A stretch of DNA of 64,000 nt, taken from NCBI GenBank assembly GCA_963834305.1, contig CAWIAX010000002.1, positions 1,612,001 to 1,676,000 of the forward strand, given 5' to 3'. A program made the translations under genes and the position numbers. Of this stretch, positions 1-6,881 are shown piece after piece; within the stretch, counting starts at the first letter, position 1, and each line of letters opens with the position of its first letter. Under the pieces are notes generated by a model. It was not told the origin of the DNA. It searched no databases and was given only the letters and a program-made list of their open reading frames with translations. The DNA is from JACCXG01 sp963834305 (GTDB taxonomy: Bacteria; Acidobacteriota; Vicinamibacteria; Vicinamibacterales; 2-12-FULL-66-21).

Positions 1-84
1 GTTCCGGGCGTAGCCGTCGGCGACCTTGACCACCTCGCCGCGGCGGCCGAGATTGTCGACGTGGTCTCTCAGGATGACTTCCAT
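1..84 (-). CDS. rplI: 50S ribosomal protein L9, N-terminal fragment (cut by window edge)
   Basis: The first 28 residues of ribosomal protein L9, which binds 23S rRNA at the base of the L1 stalk. The translation begins MEVILRDHVDNLGRRGEVV, the conserved L9 N-terminal domain start. An AGGA ribosome-binding site lies seven bases upstream of the ATG. It follows rpsF and rpsR on the same strand, the normal rpsF-rpsR-rplI order. The rest of the gene lies outside the window, so length and C-terminal domain cannot be judged. Confidence 0.93.
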   Translation of the reverse strand, partial: MEVILRDHVDNLGRRGEVVKVADGYARN

Positions 85-111
85 CGGTATGTCCTGTTGA
101 AAAGCGGGACG

Positions 112-417
112 TTAGTCGGTGACGTACGGGATCAGCGCGAGCTGGCGGGCGCGCTTGATCGCGGTCTGCAGCTTGCGCTGGTGCAGCGCGCAGGTCCCGG
201 AGATCCGCCGCGGCTGGATCTTGCCGCGCTCGGGCAGGAACGGCGCCAGCAGCCGGACGTCCTTGTAGTTGATGTAGTCGATCTTCTCCGCGCAGAACTT
301 GCACACGCGCCGGCGGCGGAAGAACCCGCCGCGCGGGCGCTCGCCCGCCTTGCCCTTGTCGGCGTCTTTCCCCTTCGCCCCGCCGCGTCCGCGGCCGCCT
401 CCACGTTCGTCGCTCAT
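112..417 (-). CDS. rpsR: 30S ribosomal protein S18
   Basis: Small-subunit protein S18 (101 aa), which pairs with S6 on the platform of the 30S subunit. The S18 core is clear: a VCKFC motif, then EKIDYINYKDVRLL and a basic C-terminal half with SGTCALHQRKLQ. The cysteines fit the zinc-type S18 pattern. A 30-residue Gly/Arg/Lys-rich leader precedes the core, longer than usual. The start ATG overlaps the rpsF stop as ATGA, so the two partners are translationally coupled. A short gap separates it from rplI. Confidence 0.96.
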   Translation of the reverse strand: MSDERGGGRGRGGAKGKDADKGKAGERPRGGFFRRRRVCKFCAEKIDYINYKDVRLLAPFLPERGKIQPRRISGTCALHQRKLQTAIKRARQLALIPYVTD

Positions 418-905
418 CGCTGCACCTCGTAACGGTCCCCGCGCTCGTACTTGTCGCCGCGGTCGTACTTGTCGCCGCGATCGTCGTCGCCGTCCATGTT
501 GTCGCCGCGGCCCTCACCCGGCTGGGGCTCGGGCGGCAGCCCACGCGCCGTGCGCCGCCGCGCCTGGGTCGACTTGCGCGCATCGCGCGTCCGCTCCGCC
601 ACGCGGATCTCCTCGTCGACGCGGACCACCAGGTGCCGGATCACCGAGTCCAGCACCCGCAGGCGCCGGTCGATTTCCTTCATCAGCTCGCCGCTGCCGC
701 TGATCGTCTCGACCACGTAGTTGCCTTCGCGGTGATGGCCGATCTCGTAGGCGAGCTTGCGGCGGCCCCAGTTCTCGGTCTTGTCGAGGGTGCCGTTGTA
801 GCGCTGGACGATCTGCTCGACCTGCGAGTGCAGCTCGGCGATCTGCTCGTCCGATGACTCGGGCGTCATCACGTAGACGAGCTCGTACTGCCTGTTCGTG
901 CTCAT
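414..905 (-). CDS. rpsF: 30S ribosomal protein S6 with charged repeat tail
   Basis: Ribosomal protein S6 (163 aa), which heterodimerises with S18. Residues 1-100 are a normal S6 domain (QYELVYVMTPESSDEQIAEL; NWGRRKLAYEI; YVVETISGSGELMKEIDRRL). After about residue 110 comes a disordered, strongly charged tail that ends in tandem copies of a six-residue unit (RGDKYD, RGDKYE, RGDRYE), encoded by an 18-base DNA repeat. S6 is usually about 95-140 aa. An AGAAGGAG ribosome-binding site precedes the ATG. A perfect inverted repeat just upstream may be an S6:S18 regulatory leader. Confidence 0.95.
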   Translation of the reverse strand: MSTNRQYELVYVMTPESSDEQIAELHSQVEQIVQRYNGTLDKTENWGRRKLAYEIGHHREGNYVVETISGSGELMKEIDRRLRVLDSVIRHLVVRVDEEIRVAERTRDARKSTQARRRTARGLPPEPQPGEGRGDNMDGDDDRGDKYDRGDKYERGDRYEVQR

Positions 906-927
906 GTGTCTCCTTCTGGACTGAACG

Positions 928-956
928 GCCCGCCTGTGCCAACGGCTGCGGCGGGC
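928..956 (-). promoter_or_regulatory. hairpin in rpsF leader, candidate S6:S18 autoregulatory element
   Basis: Read on the minus strand, a perfect 7-bp stem (GCCCGCC with GGCGGGC) encloses a 15-base loop. The loop contains CCG, then GGC, then ACA, and can form an inner GCC/GGC stem. It ends eleven bases before the rpsF ribosome-binding site. Many bacteria regulate rpsF with an mRNA motif bound by the S6:S18 dimer that has a conserved CCG. Position and loop content fit, but I cannot check the covariance model. Confidence 0.4.
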
Positions 957-974
957 AAGGAGAAGATAGGTTGT

Positions 975-1608
975 CTAGTCCCCGTCTTCTTTCCGGTCTG
1001 CTTGCTTCCGGTCTTCTTCTTTCCTGTCGTCTTCCTGCCGGTCTTCCTTCCGGTTGAAGCGGTTCATCACGACGGCCATGCCCTCCGCCGACGAACAGCT
1101 CGGCGGCGTCGGCCGCCCGACCGACCGCCTCGGCGACGATCGCCCCCTCGCCGGGGTCGAACCGCGCCAGCACGTGATCCGCCAGATCACGCCGGGCGTC
1201 TCCGCGCCCCACGCCCACCCGGAGGCGGGCAAACTCGCTCAGCCCGAGCGCGCCGATGATCGACTTGAGGCCGTTGTGCCCGCCGGCCGATCCGGTGTGC
1301 CGCGCCCGCAGCCGCCCGAGGTCGAGGTTCACGTCGTCCACGACGACGATGAGGTCCTCCGGCGCGATCTTGAAGAACTGCAGCAGCGCCACCACCGCGC
1401 CGCCGCTCAGGTTCATGAACGTCAGCGGCTTGGCCAGCACCACGCCGGCCTGGCGCGCCCGCGCCACCAGCGCCTCGATGCCCCGCGGCCCCGCTTCCCA
1501 GTCGGCGCCGTAGCGCCCTGCCAGCAGGTCGGCCACTTCGAACCCGACGTTGTGGCGGGTCCCCTCGTACTTCCGGCCGGGGTTCCCGAGACCGACGATC
1601 AGCTTCAG
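975..1608 (-). CDS. pth: peptidyl-tRNA hydrolase, CTG start, one-base frameshift
   Basis: Peptidyl-tRNA hydrolase, which recycles peptidyl-tRNA released from stalled ribosomes. Family motifs are plain: LIVGLGNPGRKYEGTRHNVG, then KPLTFMNLSG, VVDDVNLDLGRLR and GSAGGHNGLKSI. The only start that keeps the conserved N-terminus is a CTG directly after the rplY stop, with a purine-rich AAGAAGAGAAG upstream. The frame breaks near 1087-1090: one extra base separates AADAAELFV from the expected AEGMAVVMNRFN. Restored length is about 210 aa. It ends in an unusual Lys/Glu/Asp/Arg tail from a DNA repeat. Read literally, the upstream frame runs on through rpsF, so an assembly error is the simplest explanation; true inactivation or recoding is possible. 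Confidence 0.85.
978..1056. repeat. imperfect tandem repeat at the 3' end of pth
   Basis: A run of imperfect repeats built on GACCGGAAG/AAGAAGAC on the minus strand. It encodes the Asp/Arg/Lys/Glu tail of peptidyl-tRNA hydrolase. Slippage of this kind of repeat would explain the lengthened C-terminus. It resembles in style, but not in sequence, the repeat tail of the neighbouring rpsF. Confidence 0.6.
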
Positions 1609-1609
1609 G

Positions 1610-2269
1610 CTACTTCTCTTCTTCCTTCTCGGTCTTGCCCTTCTTGATGACCTCGGGCTCGCTGCCCGCCGGGGCCGCCACGGCCTCGGCCGCCGGGGCC
1701 TCCTCGACCTTCGGCGCCACCACGTGCACGATCATGGTCTCGGGATCGGTCAGCGCCGTCCACTTCGCCCCCTCGGTGTGGAGCTCGCGGACGCGGACGC
1801 CCTGGTTCAGCATCAGCTCGGAGACGTCGATTGTGATGTTCTCGGGGATGTCGCCGGGCAGGGTCTCGATGTCGATCTCGCGGGTCACGAAGTCGACGAT
1901 GCCCCCCTGCTGCTTGACGCCCTTGGCTTCGCCGCGCAGCACGATCGGCACGGTCACCGTCAGCATCTTGTCCATGGCGACCTGGTAGAAGTCGGCATGC
2001 AGGAGCTTGTGGCTGATCGGGTCGAGCTGGTACTCCTTGACGAGCACCCGGGTGTCGCCGCTGCCGACACCGTCGAGCCCGATGAGCGTGTTCACGCCCG
2101 ACTGGGAGTGCAGGATGCGCGAGAGCACCTTGGGGTCGACCGAAATCTCGACCGCCTTGCCTTTTTCCGCCCCGTAGACCACCGCCGGGATGCGGCCGCT
2201 GGCGCGCAGCCGGCGCGCCTCGTTCTTGCCCCGCCCGTCGCGCTTTTCCGCCTGAAGTGTTGAGTCCAT
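1610..2269 (-). CDS. rplY: 50S ribosomal protein L25/general stress protein Ctc
   Basis: L25/Ctc-type 5S rRNA-binding protein (219 aa), the long two-domain form. The N-terminal L25 domain starts around LQAEKRDGRGKNEARRLR and continues ASGRIPAVVYG. The C-terminal TL5 beta domain follows from about residue 95 (VTVPIVLRGEAKGVKQQGG, LPGDIPENITIDVSEL). A Glu/Ala/Lys-rich tail ends the protein. I chose the ATG at 2269 because it has AGGAAG upstream and fits the family; an open frame continues further upstream. It lies between prs and pth, the common prs-rplY-pth order. Confidence 0.93.
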   Translation of the reverse strand: MDSTLQAEKRDGRGKNEARRLRASGRIPAVVYGAEKGKAVEISVDPKVLSRILHSQSGVNTLIGLDGVGSGDTRVLVKEYQLDPISHKLLHADFYQVAMDKMLTVTVPIVLRGEAKGVKQQGGIVDFVTREIDIETLPGDIPENITIDVSELMLNQGVRVRELHTEGAKWTALTDPETMIVHVVAPKVEEAPAAEAVAAPAGSEPEVIKKGKTEKEEEK

Positions 2270-2336
2270 GATGTCGCTTCCTGCTCCGAAACTTTCCTGC
2301 GCCGGCTCCGGGACGCTGCCGCGGCCCCGCGAGCGG

Positions 2337-3284
2337 CTAGACAAACAACGACGAGACCGACGTTTCCTCGTGGATGCTGCGAATCGCCTGGCCGAGCAGC
2401 CGGGCCACCGACAGCTGCCGGACCTTCTTGCAGCACCGCGCCCGCTCGCTGTGCAGCGGGATCGTGTTGGTGATGATGACCTGCTCGATCGGCGCCGCCT
2501 CGAGCCGCTCCATGGCCGGCCCCGAGAGCACGCCGTGCACCGCGCAGGCGAACACGCGCTCGGCGCCGTTGGCCTTGAGCGCGATCGCCGCCTTCACGAT
2601 GGTGCCCGCGGTGTCGATGATGTCGTCCTGCAGGATGCACGTGCGCCCGCTGACGTCACCGATCACGTTCATGACCTCGGCCGTGCCGTCGTCGCTCCGC
2701 CGCTTGTCGACGATGGCGAGGTCGGCGTCGAGCCGCTTGGCGTAGGCGCGGGCCCGTTCCGCGCCGCCCGCGTCCGGCGACACGATGGTCAGGTTGGGAA
2801 TCCCCAGCCGCGAGCAGTAGTCGATGATGACCGGCGCCGCGAACAGGTGATCCACCGGGATGTCAAAGAACCCCTGGATCTGCGCCTTGTGCAGGTCCAT
2901 GGTCAGCACGCGGTTCGCCCCGGCCGCGCTCAGCAGGTTGGCCACGAGCTTGGCCGAGATCGGCACCCGCGGCTTGTCCTTCCGATCCTGGCGCGCGTAG
3001 CCGTAGTACGGAATGACCGCCGTGATGCGCGACGCCGACGAGCGGCGGAACGCGTCGATCATCACGCACAGCTCCATGATGTGGCGGTCCACATCGGCGC
3101 AGGTCGGCTGCACGACGAACACGTCGGTCCCGCGGATGTTCTCGTCGATTTGAAACGAGCACTCCGTGTCGGGGAAGCGCTGGAGCCGTGCATGGCCGGG
3201 CGAGACGCCGAGAAACTCGGCAATCTCGGCCGCCAGGGCCGGATGCGCACTTCCAGAAAACAGCTTGAGCTGTCCGCGACTCAT
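2337..3284 (-). CDS. prs: ribose-phosphate pyrophosphokinase (PRPP synthetase)
   Basis: Makes 5-phosphoribosyl-1-pyrophosphate from ribose-5-phosphate and ATP for purine, pyrimidine, His and Trp synthesis. The 315-aa length is standard. Visible motifs are the N-terminal KLFSGSAHPALAAEIAEFLG, the RQDRKDKPRVPISAK flexible loop, the HKAQIQGFFDIPVDHL segment, VSPDAGGAERAR, and the PRPP-binding DDIIDTAGTIVKAA. The start lies four bases from the 3' end of tRNA-Gln, so the tRNA and prs probably share a transcript. rplY follows. Confidence 0.97.
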   Translation of the reverse strand: MSRGQLKLFSGSAHPALAAEIAEFLGVSPGHARLQRFPDTECSFQIDENIRGTDVFVVQPTCADVDRHIMELCVMIDAFRRSSASRITAVIPYYGYARQDRKDKPRVPISAKLVANLLSAAGANRVLTMDLHKAQIQGFFDIPVDHLFAAPVIIDYCSRLGIPNLTIVSPDAGGAERARAYAKRLDADLAIVDKRRSDDGTAEVMNVIGDVSGRTCILQDDIIDTAGTIVKAAIALKANGAERVFACAVHGVLSGPAMERLEAAPIEQVIITNTIPLHSERARCCKKVRQLSVARLLGQAIRSIHEETSVSSLFV

Positions 3285-3287
3285 ATT

Positions 3288-3363
3288 TGGTTGGGGCGGA
3301 AGGATTCGAACCTTCGAATACGGGATCCAAAGTCCCGCGCCTTACCAGCTTGGCCACGCCCCA
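3288..3363 (-). tRNA. tRNA-Gln (anticodon TTG)
   Basis: A 76-base tRNA read on the minus strand. The acceptor stem is TGGGGCG pairing with CGCCCCA. The anticodon arm CGGGA-CTTTGGA-TCCCG gives anticodon TTG (glutamine). The T-arm GAAGG-TTCGAAT-CCTTC is canonical. Discriminator A is followed by an encoded CCA. It ends just before the prs start and is preceded by a good sigma-70-like promoter. Confidence 0.96.
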
Positions 3364-3442
3364 TCACTCGGATCCGGTCCTCACTTCACGGTTCGGATGA
3401 ACGTGCCAAGGAGCGCCCTCGGGGCACGACTACAAAGGGTTA

Positions 3443-3472
3443 AGTGTAGCCGGGACCGGCGGGTATCGTCAA
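3443..3472 (-). promoter_or_regulatory. sigma-70-type promoter for tRNA-Gln and prs
   Basis: On the minus strand TTGACG (3472-3467) and TACACT (3448-3443) are separated by 18 bases. The -35 box overlaps the ispE stop codon. Predicted transcription starts near 3436, about 73 bases before the mature tRNA. That leader contains an inverted repeat CGTGCC/GGCACG. Confidence 0.6.
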
Positions 3473-4398
3473 ACGCGGCGGGCCACCGGCCGGGCGCGGA
3501 CTTCGTGTTCGGCCCGGGAAATGGTCCGGCTGAGCAGCGCCGTCGAGCCGCTCCGCGACAGGACCTGGGCCGCCCGCGCCGCCGCCGGGCGGGTCCGGAA
3601 CAGGCCAAACACGGCCGATCCGCTGCCCGACATGGCCGAGGCCACGGCGCCAGCCTCGCGCAGCGCGCCCTTGATCGCGCCAATCTCGGGATGGCGCCGC
3701 AGCACTGGCGGCTCGAGGTCGTTGACCATCTGGGCGGCCCGCGTCGGCCAGGGCACCGGCAGGATCTGCAGCTCCCCCCGCGGATCGCGGACCCCGGCGG
3801 CGCGATCCTCATCGTACCAGCCGTAGGCCTCCGCCGTGGACACGCCGAAGGGCGGCCGCACCACCACGACGAAGTGGCGGGGCAGATCCACGAGCGGATA
3901 GATCTCCTCGCCCCGCCCCAGGCCGAGCGCCGTGCCGCCCGACAGGAAGAACGGCACATCGGAGCCGATGCCGGACGCCACTTCGCGCAGCAGCGACATC
4001 GGCGCGCCCCCCCACAGCCGCGCCAGCACATGCAGGGCGGCCGCCGCGTCGGCGCTGCCGCCGCCAAGCCCGGCTTCGAGCGGAATGTGCTTCTCGATCG
4101 TGATCACGGTATCGCACGGATCGCCGGCGCGGCCGATCGCCTTCCACAGCGCCGCCGCCGCACGCCAGGCCAGGTTCCTGCCGTCGAGGGGGACGCCGGG
4201 GGTCCGACATTTCAGCGTGAACGGGCCGGGCTTCTCCTGCGCCGTGAGGATGTCGTGCAGGTCGATCGTCTGGAAGACCGTCCGCAGCTCGTGATACCCG
4301 TCGGCGCGGCTGCCGAGCACACGGAGATCCAGGTTGACCTTGGCGTGCGCACGCGCCACTACCCGCCGTGCCGTGGCGGGGACCGCGCTGCGCGTCAT
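3469..4398 (-). CDS. ispE: 4-diphosphocytidyl-2-C-methyl-D-erythritol kinase
   Basis: GHMP-superfamily kinase of the non-mevalonate isoprenoid pathway, phosphorylating CDP-ME at the 2-hydroxyl. The 309-aa protein shows the N-terminal AHAKVNLDLRVLGSRADGYHE, the ATP-binding glycine loop PLEAGLGGGSADAAAA around residue 110, and C-terminal SGSGSAVFGLF. The ATG overlaps the upstream lipoprotein stop as ATGA, so translation is coupled. Downstream lie the tRNA-Gln promoter and gene, an ispE-prs neighbourhood common in bacteria. Confidence 0.95.
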   Translation of the reverse strand: MTRSAVPATARRVVARAHAKVNLDLRVLGSRADGYHELRTVFQTIDLHDILTAQEKPGPFTLKCRTPGVPLDGRNLAWRAAAALWKAIGRAGDPCDTVITIEKHIPLEAGLGGGSADAAAALHVLARLWGGAPMSLLREVASGIGSDVPFFLSGGTALGLGRGEEIYPLVDLPRHFVVVVRPPFGVSTAEAYGWYDEDRAAGVRDPRGELQILPVPWPTRAAQMVNDLEPPVLRRHPEIGAIKGALREAGAVASAMSGSGSAVFGLFRTRPAAARAAQVLSRSGSTALLSRTISRAEHEVRARPVARRV

Positions 4399-5204
4399 GA
4401 GCCTTCGGCCGGCACGCCGAGGGGACCCGCCTGCCGCAGTTCCTCGAGCGTCAGCGGGTCGGCGCCGGCAGGGATCTCGACCTCGAACACGGCCGGCTCG
4501 AGCGGCACGTTGATGTTCACGTCCGACAGGCGCACGGTGACGTCGGTGGGCGGCGCGCCGGCTGTCTCGAGGCGGATCGCGGCGGCGCGTCCCTGGGCGA
4601 ACGCCGAGTAGTGCACCGTCAGCGAGCCGCGGCTGGCGGCGGCGACACGCCAGCGGCGATCGATCTGCCGCAGCCAGGTCGTCGAATCGCCGCTGTCGAG
4701 CGCCACCCAGCCGTCGGCGTACTCGCGTCCGGCGGTGGCCGAAGCAGCCCCGAATCCGCAGCCGCTGACGATCGCGCGCAGCTCGGCGCCGCCGAGCGGC
4801 AGGCCCACGAGCGCCTCGACCACGTCGCGGGCGGCGACCGACCGCAGCACGCGGTTGTCACGCGGCAGCAGGAGAGTGGCCTGGGGACCATCGGCCGCGA
4901 GAATGAAGACAGGACGGCCAAGCGGGTGACGGCCTTCGAGGCGGACGCGCTCGGGCGCCTCGAACCCGGCGTCCACGTCGCCGCGCAGGCGGGTCGCGCC
5001 GGCGCGTCCCGACAACGACAGCGTGGCCCGGATCGTCCGCGCACCGCGGCACTCCGCGACTGCCTCCGCGTAGGCCGCCGCGGCGTCCGGAAACGGCGTT
5101 CCGGCGCCAGCCGGCAGGACCACGCGTTTGGGCGCGCACGCCGACGCTCCGGCCAGCAGCGCCGCCATCGCCACGGCGGTCGTCACCGGCGACCGCGCCG
5201 CCAT
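4395..5204 (-). CDS. LolB-like outer-membrane lipoprotein
   Basis: A 269-aa probable lipoprotein. The N-terminus is hydrophobic (VAMAALLAGASAC) with a lipobox-like ASAC and candidate lipidated Cys near residue 23. The remainder looks like a LolB/DUF4292-type beta domain that could carry lipids or lipoproteins between membranes: RTIRATLSLSGRAG, GDVDAGFEAPERVRLEG, repeated beta-strand-like segments and a Pro/Glu-rich end. It follows the TPR protein by five bases and overlaps ispE. A LolB-like gene next to ispE recalls the lolB-ispE pair of proteobacteria. The exact family is inferred from pattern and context only. Confidence 0.6.
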   Translation of the reverse strand: MAARSPVTTAVAMAALLAGASACAPKRVVLPAGAGTPFPDAAAAYAEAVAECRGARTIRATLSLSGRAGATRLRGDVDAGFEAPERVRLEGRHPLGRPVFILAADGPQATLLLPRDNRVLRSVAARDVVEALVGLPLGGAELRAIVSGCGFGAASATAGREYADGWVALDSGDSTTWLRQIDRRWRVAAASRGSLTVHYSAFAQGRAAAIRLETAGAPPTDVTVRLSDVNINVPLEPAVFEVEIPAGADPLTLEELRQAGPLGVPAEGS

Positions 5205-5209
5205 GGACC

Positions 5210-6637
5210 TCAGCGAGCCTCCATGCGCGAGCGGGCGTCCTGGATCTTCTTCTGGATGCGCGGCCGGTCGATGTCCTCGCCGTCGCCGGCGAGCGAACGC
5301 GCCCACGCCTCGGCGGCATCGGCAAATCGCTGCTGCTTGAAGCGCAGGTCGCCCAGATGGTCCTGGATCACCGAGTTGTTCGGCATCTGCGCCGCGGCCC
5401 TGGTGAGCGGCGTATCGGCGAGCGCGAGGTTGCCCTGCTGGTAGTAGGCCCAGCCCAGGCTGTCGAGGAACGAGGGGTTGTCGGGCTCCACCACGAGGGC
5501 CCGCTGCACCAGGTCGACGGCTTCGTCCAGCCGCTGGCCGCGCTCGGCCAGCATGTAGCCGAGGTAGTTCAGGGCCGTGGCGTCGGACGGATCCTTCTCG
5601 AGCAGGCTGCGGAGCGCCGCCTCGGCGCCAGCCAGGTCGCCGCGCGCCTCGAGCACCTGGGCGAGCACGTACATCCCGCGCGGGTCGTCGGGCGCGGCCG
5701 CCCGGAGCCGCCGGGCGCTGGCCTCGGCGCCGGCGAGGTCGCCGGCCTGCCGCTGCGCCGCCGCGTACAGGTAAAGGAGCAGGGGCGAGGCGTCGGACTT
5801 CCCCGCCGGCGCCTCGAGCAGGTCGCGCGCGGCCGCTGACTTGCCGGCGTTGATCAGCGCCGCGGCCCGCCGCGTCGTCAGGTCGGGTCCGCGCGTGCTG
5901 AGCGCCTGCGCGCGCGCATAGGCCTCGGCGGCGTCGTTCCACTGCCCCTGCTTCTCGTTCAGCTCCGCGACCATGATGAACCCGCGAAGGAATCGCGGAT
6001 TGGCGTCGAGCGTGTTCCGCAGGGTTTCGACGGCGGCGGCCGTGTCGCCGGCCCCTTCCTGCGCCGTCGCGAGCAGCAGCGCAGCATCGGGATAGCCGGG
6101 CTGCTCCACCACCACGCCCCGCAGCACGGCGGCCGCCTTGGCGTAGGCCTCGGTCTGCAGGTAGAGCCGGCCGAGGGTCAGGTCGAGCCGGATGTCGTTG
6201 CCCGGCCCGGCGTTCCGCGCCCGCTCGAGCGCGGCAATCGCCCTGGGAACGTAGAGCTGCGGACTGTCGCCGGGCCGCAACGGCCGGCGCTCGTCGGCCA
6301 GCGCGGCGTAGATGGTGCCGGTGATGCGGTTGGCCTCGCGGTTCTGGGGGTCCCGCTTCAGGGCCTCCTCCGCGGTGTCGATGGCCTCGAGCGTGCGGTC
6401 CTGGCGGGCGTACAAGCCGGCGAGCTCCGCCCGGAGCTCGGCCGAGTCGGGCATCAGGGCGATGGCCTGCTGGTGGGCGCTGATGGCCTTGTCCACGTCC
6501 CCCTTCGACTCGAAGGCCCGGCCGCGGAGGAAGTGATAGCCCGCCTCGCCGGTCCCGTCGGGGGAGGCGGACTGCGCCAGAGACCCCGCGGGCACTGCCA
6601 GCAGGGCGAGGAGGAGCACCAGACCTGTACGCCGCAT
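5210..6637 (-). CDS. exported tetratricopeptide-repeat protein
   Basis: A 475-aa protein with a signal peptide (MRRTGLVLLLALLAVPAGS, likely cleaved after SLAQ) and an almost continuous array of about ten TPR units. Typical units are YHFLRGRAFESKGDVDKAIS, ATALNYLGYMLAERGQRLDE and FLDSLGWAYYQQGNLALAD. The LNYLGY...LDSLGWAYY pattern is common in envelope TPR proteins encoded beside lolB-like genes. It is probably periplasmic and acts in protein-protein scaffolding. The ATG at 6637 sits seven bases after a TATAGT element, which suggests leaderless transcription. No catalytic domain is visible. Confidence 0.8.
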   Translation of the reverse strand: MRRTGLVLLLALLAVPAGSLAQSASPDGTGEAGYHFLRGRAFESKGDVDKAISAHQQAIALMPDSAELRAELAGLYARQDRTLEAIDTAEEALKRDPQNREANRITGTIYAALADERRPLRPGDSPQLYVPRAIAALERARNAGPGNDIRLDLTLGRLYLQTEAYAKAAAVLRGVVVEQPGYPDAALLLATAQEGAGDTAAAVETLRNTLDANPRFLRGFIMVAELNEKQGQWNDAAEAYARAQALSTRGPDLTTRRAAALINAGKSAAARDLLEAPAGKSDASPLLLYLYAAAQRQAGDLAGAEASARRLRAAAPDDPRGMYVLAQVLEARGDLAGAEAALRSLLEKDPSDATALNYLGYMLAERGQRLDEAVDLVQRALVVEPDNPSFLDSLGWAYYQQGNLALADTPLTRAAAQMPNNSVIQDHLGDLRFKQQRFADAAEAWARSLAGDGEDIDRPRIQKKIQDARSRMEAR

Positions 6638-6643
6638 CTTCGT

Positions 6644-6652
6644 GACTATAAT
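6644..6652. promoter_or_regulatory. overlapping divergent -10 elements
   Basis: TATAAT on plus (6647-6652) overlaps TATAGT on minus (6649-6644). The minus element lies seven bases before the TPR-gene ATG and would give a leaderless mRNA. The plus element would give the small zinc-ribbon gene a leader of about 50 bases. The -35 boxes are weak on both sides (CCTGTA at 17 bases on plus). Confidence 0.45.
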
Positions 6653-6707
6653 GACCCCTGCGGTCACGGGACGCAAACCTCCTGTCTGTCCGCGGAGCAC
6701 ACAACGC

Positions 6708-6878
6708 ATGGCTGTCGATCCGGAACTGCTGGAAATCCTCGCCTGTCCCCATTGCAAGACGAAAGTGGATCTCGTCAAGAACGGGACCGCGCTCAAGTGC
6801 GCGCAGTGCAAGCGCGTCTACCCGATCAAGGACGATATCCCCGTCATGCTGCTCGACGAGGCGACTATCGAACCGTGA
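6708..6878 (+). CDS. small zinc-ribbon protein of the Trm112/YcaR family
   Basis: A 56-aa protein with two CxxC pairs (CPHC and CAQC) in the pattern LLEILACPHCKTKVDLV...LKCAQCKRVYPIKDDIPVML. This is the Trm112/UPF0434 (YcaR) fold. Eukaryotic and archaeal Trm112 activates methyltransferases; bacterial members are often found near lipid A and sugar-activation genes. I chose the ATG at 6708, with GGAG ten bases upstream, because it gives the family's usual length. It lies three bases before a heptosyltransferase gene. Confidence 0.85.
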   Translation: MAVDPELLEILACPHCKTKVDLVKNGTALKCAQCKRVYPIKDDIPVMLLDEATIEP

Positions 6879-6881
6879 ATC

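Noticed and set aside
514..1536. Long pth frame continuing through rpsF
   Set aside because: After about residue 145 its sequence is nonsense in composition and runs over the clear rpsF start. The neighbouring frame carries the conserved pth ending instead.
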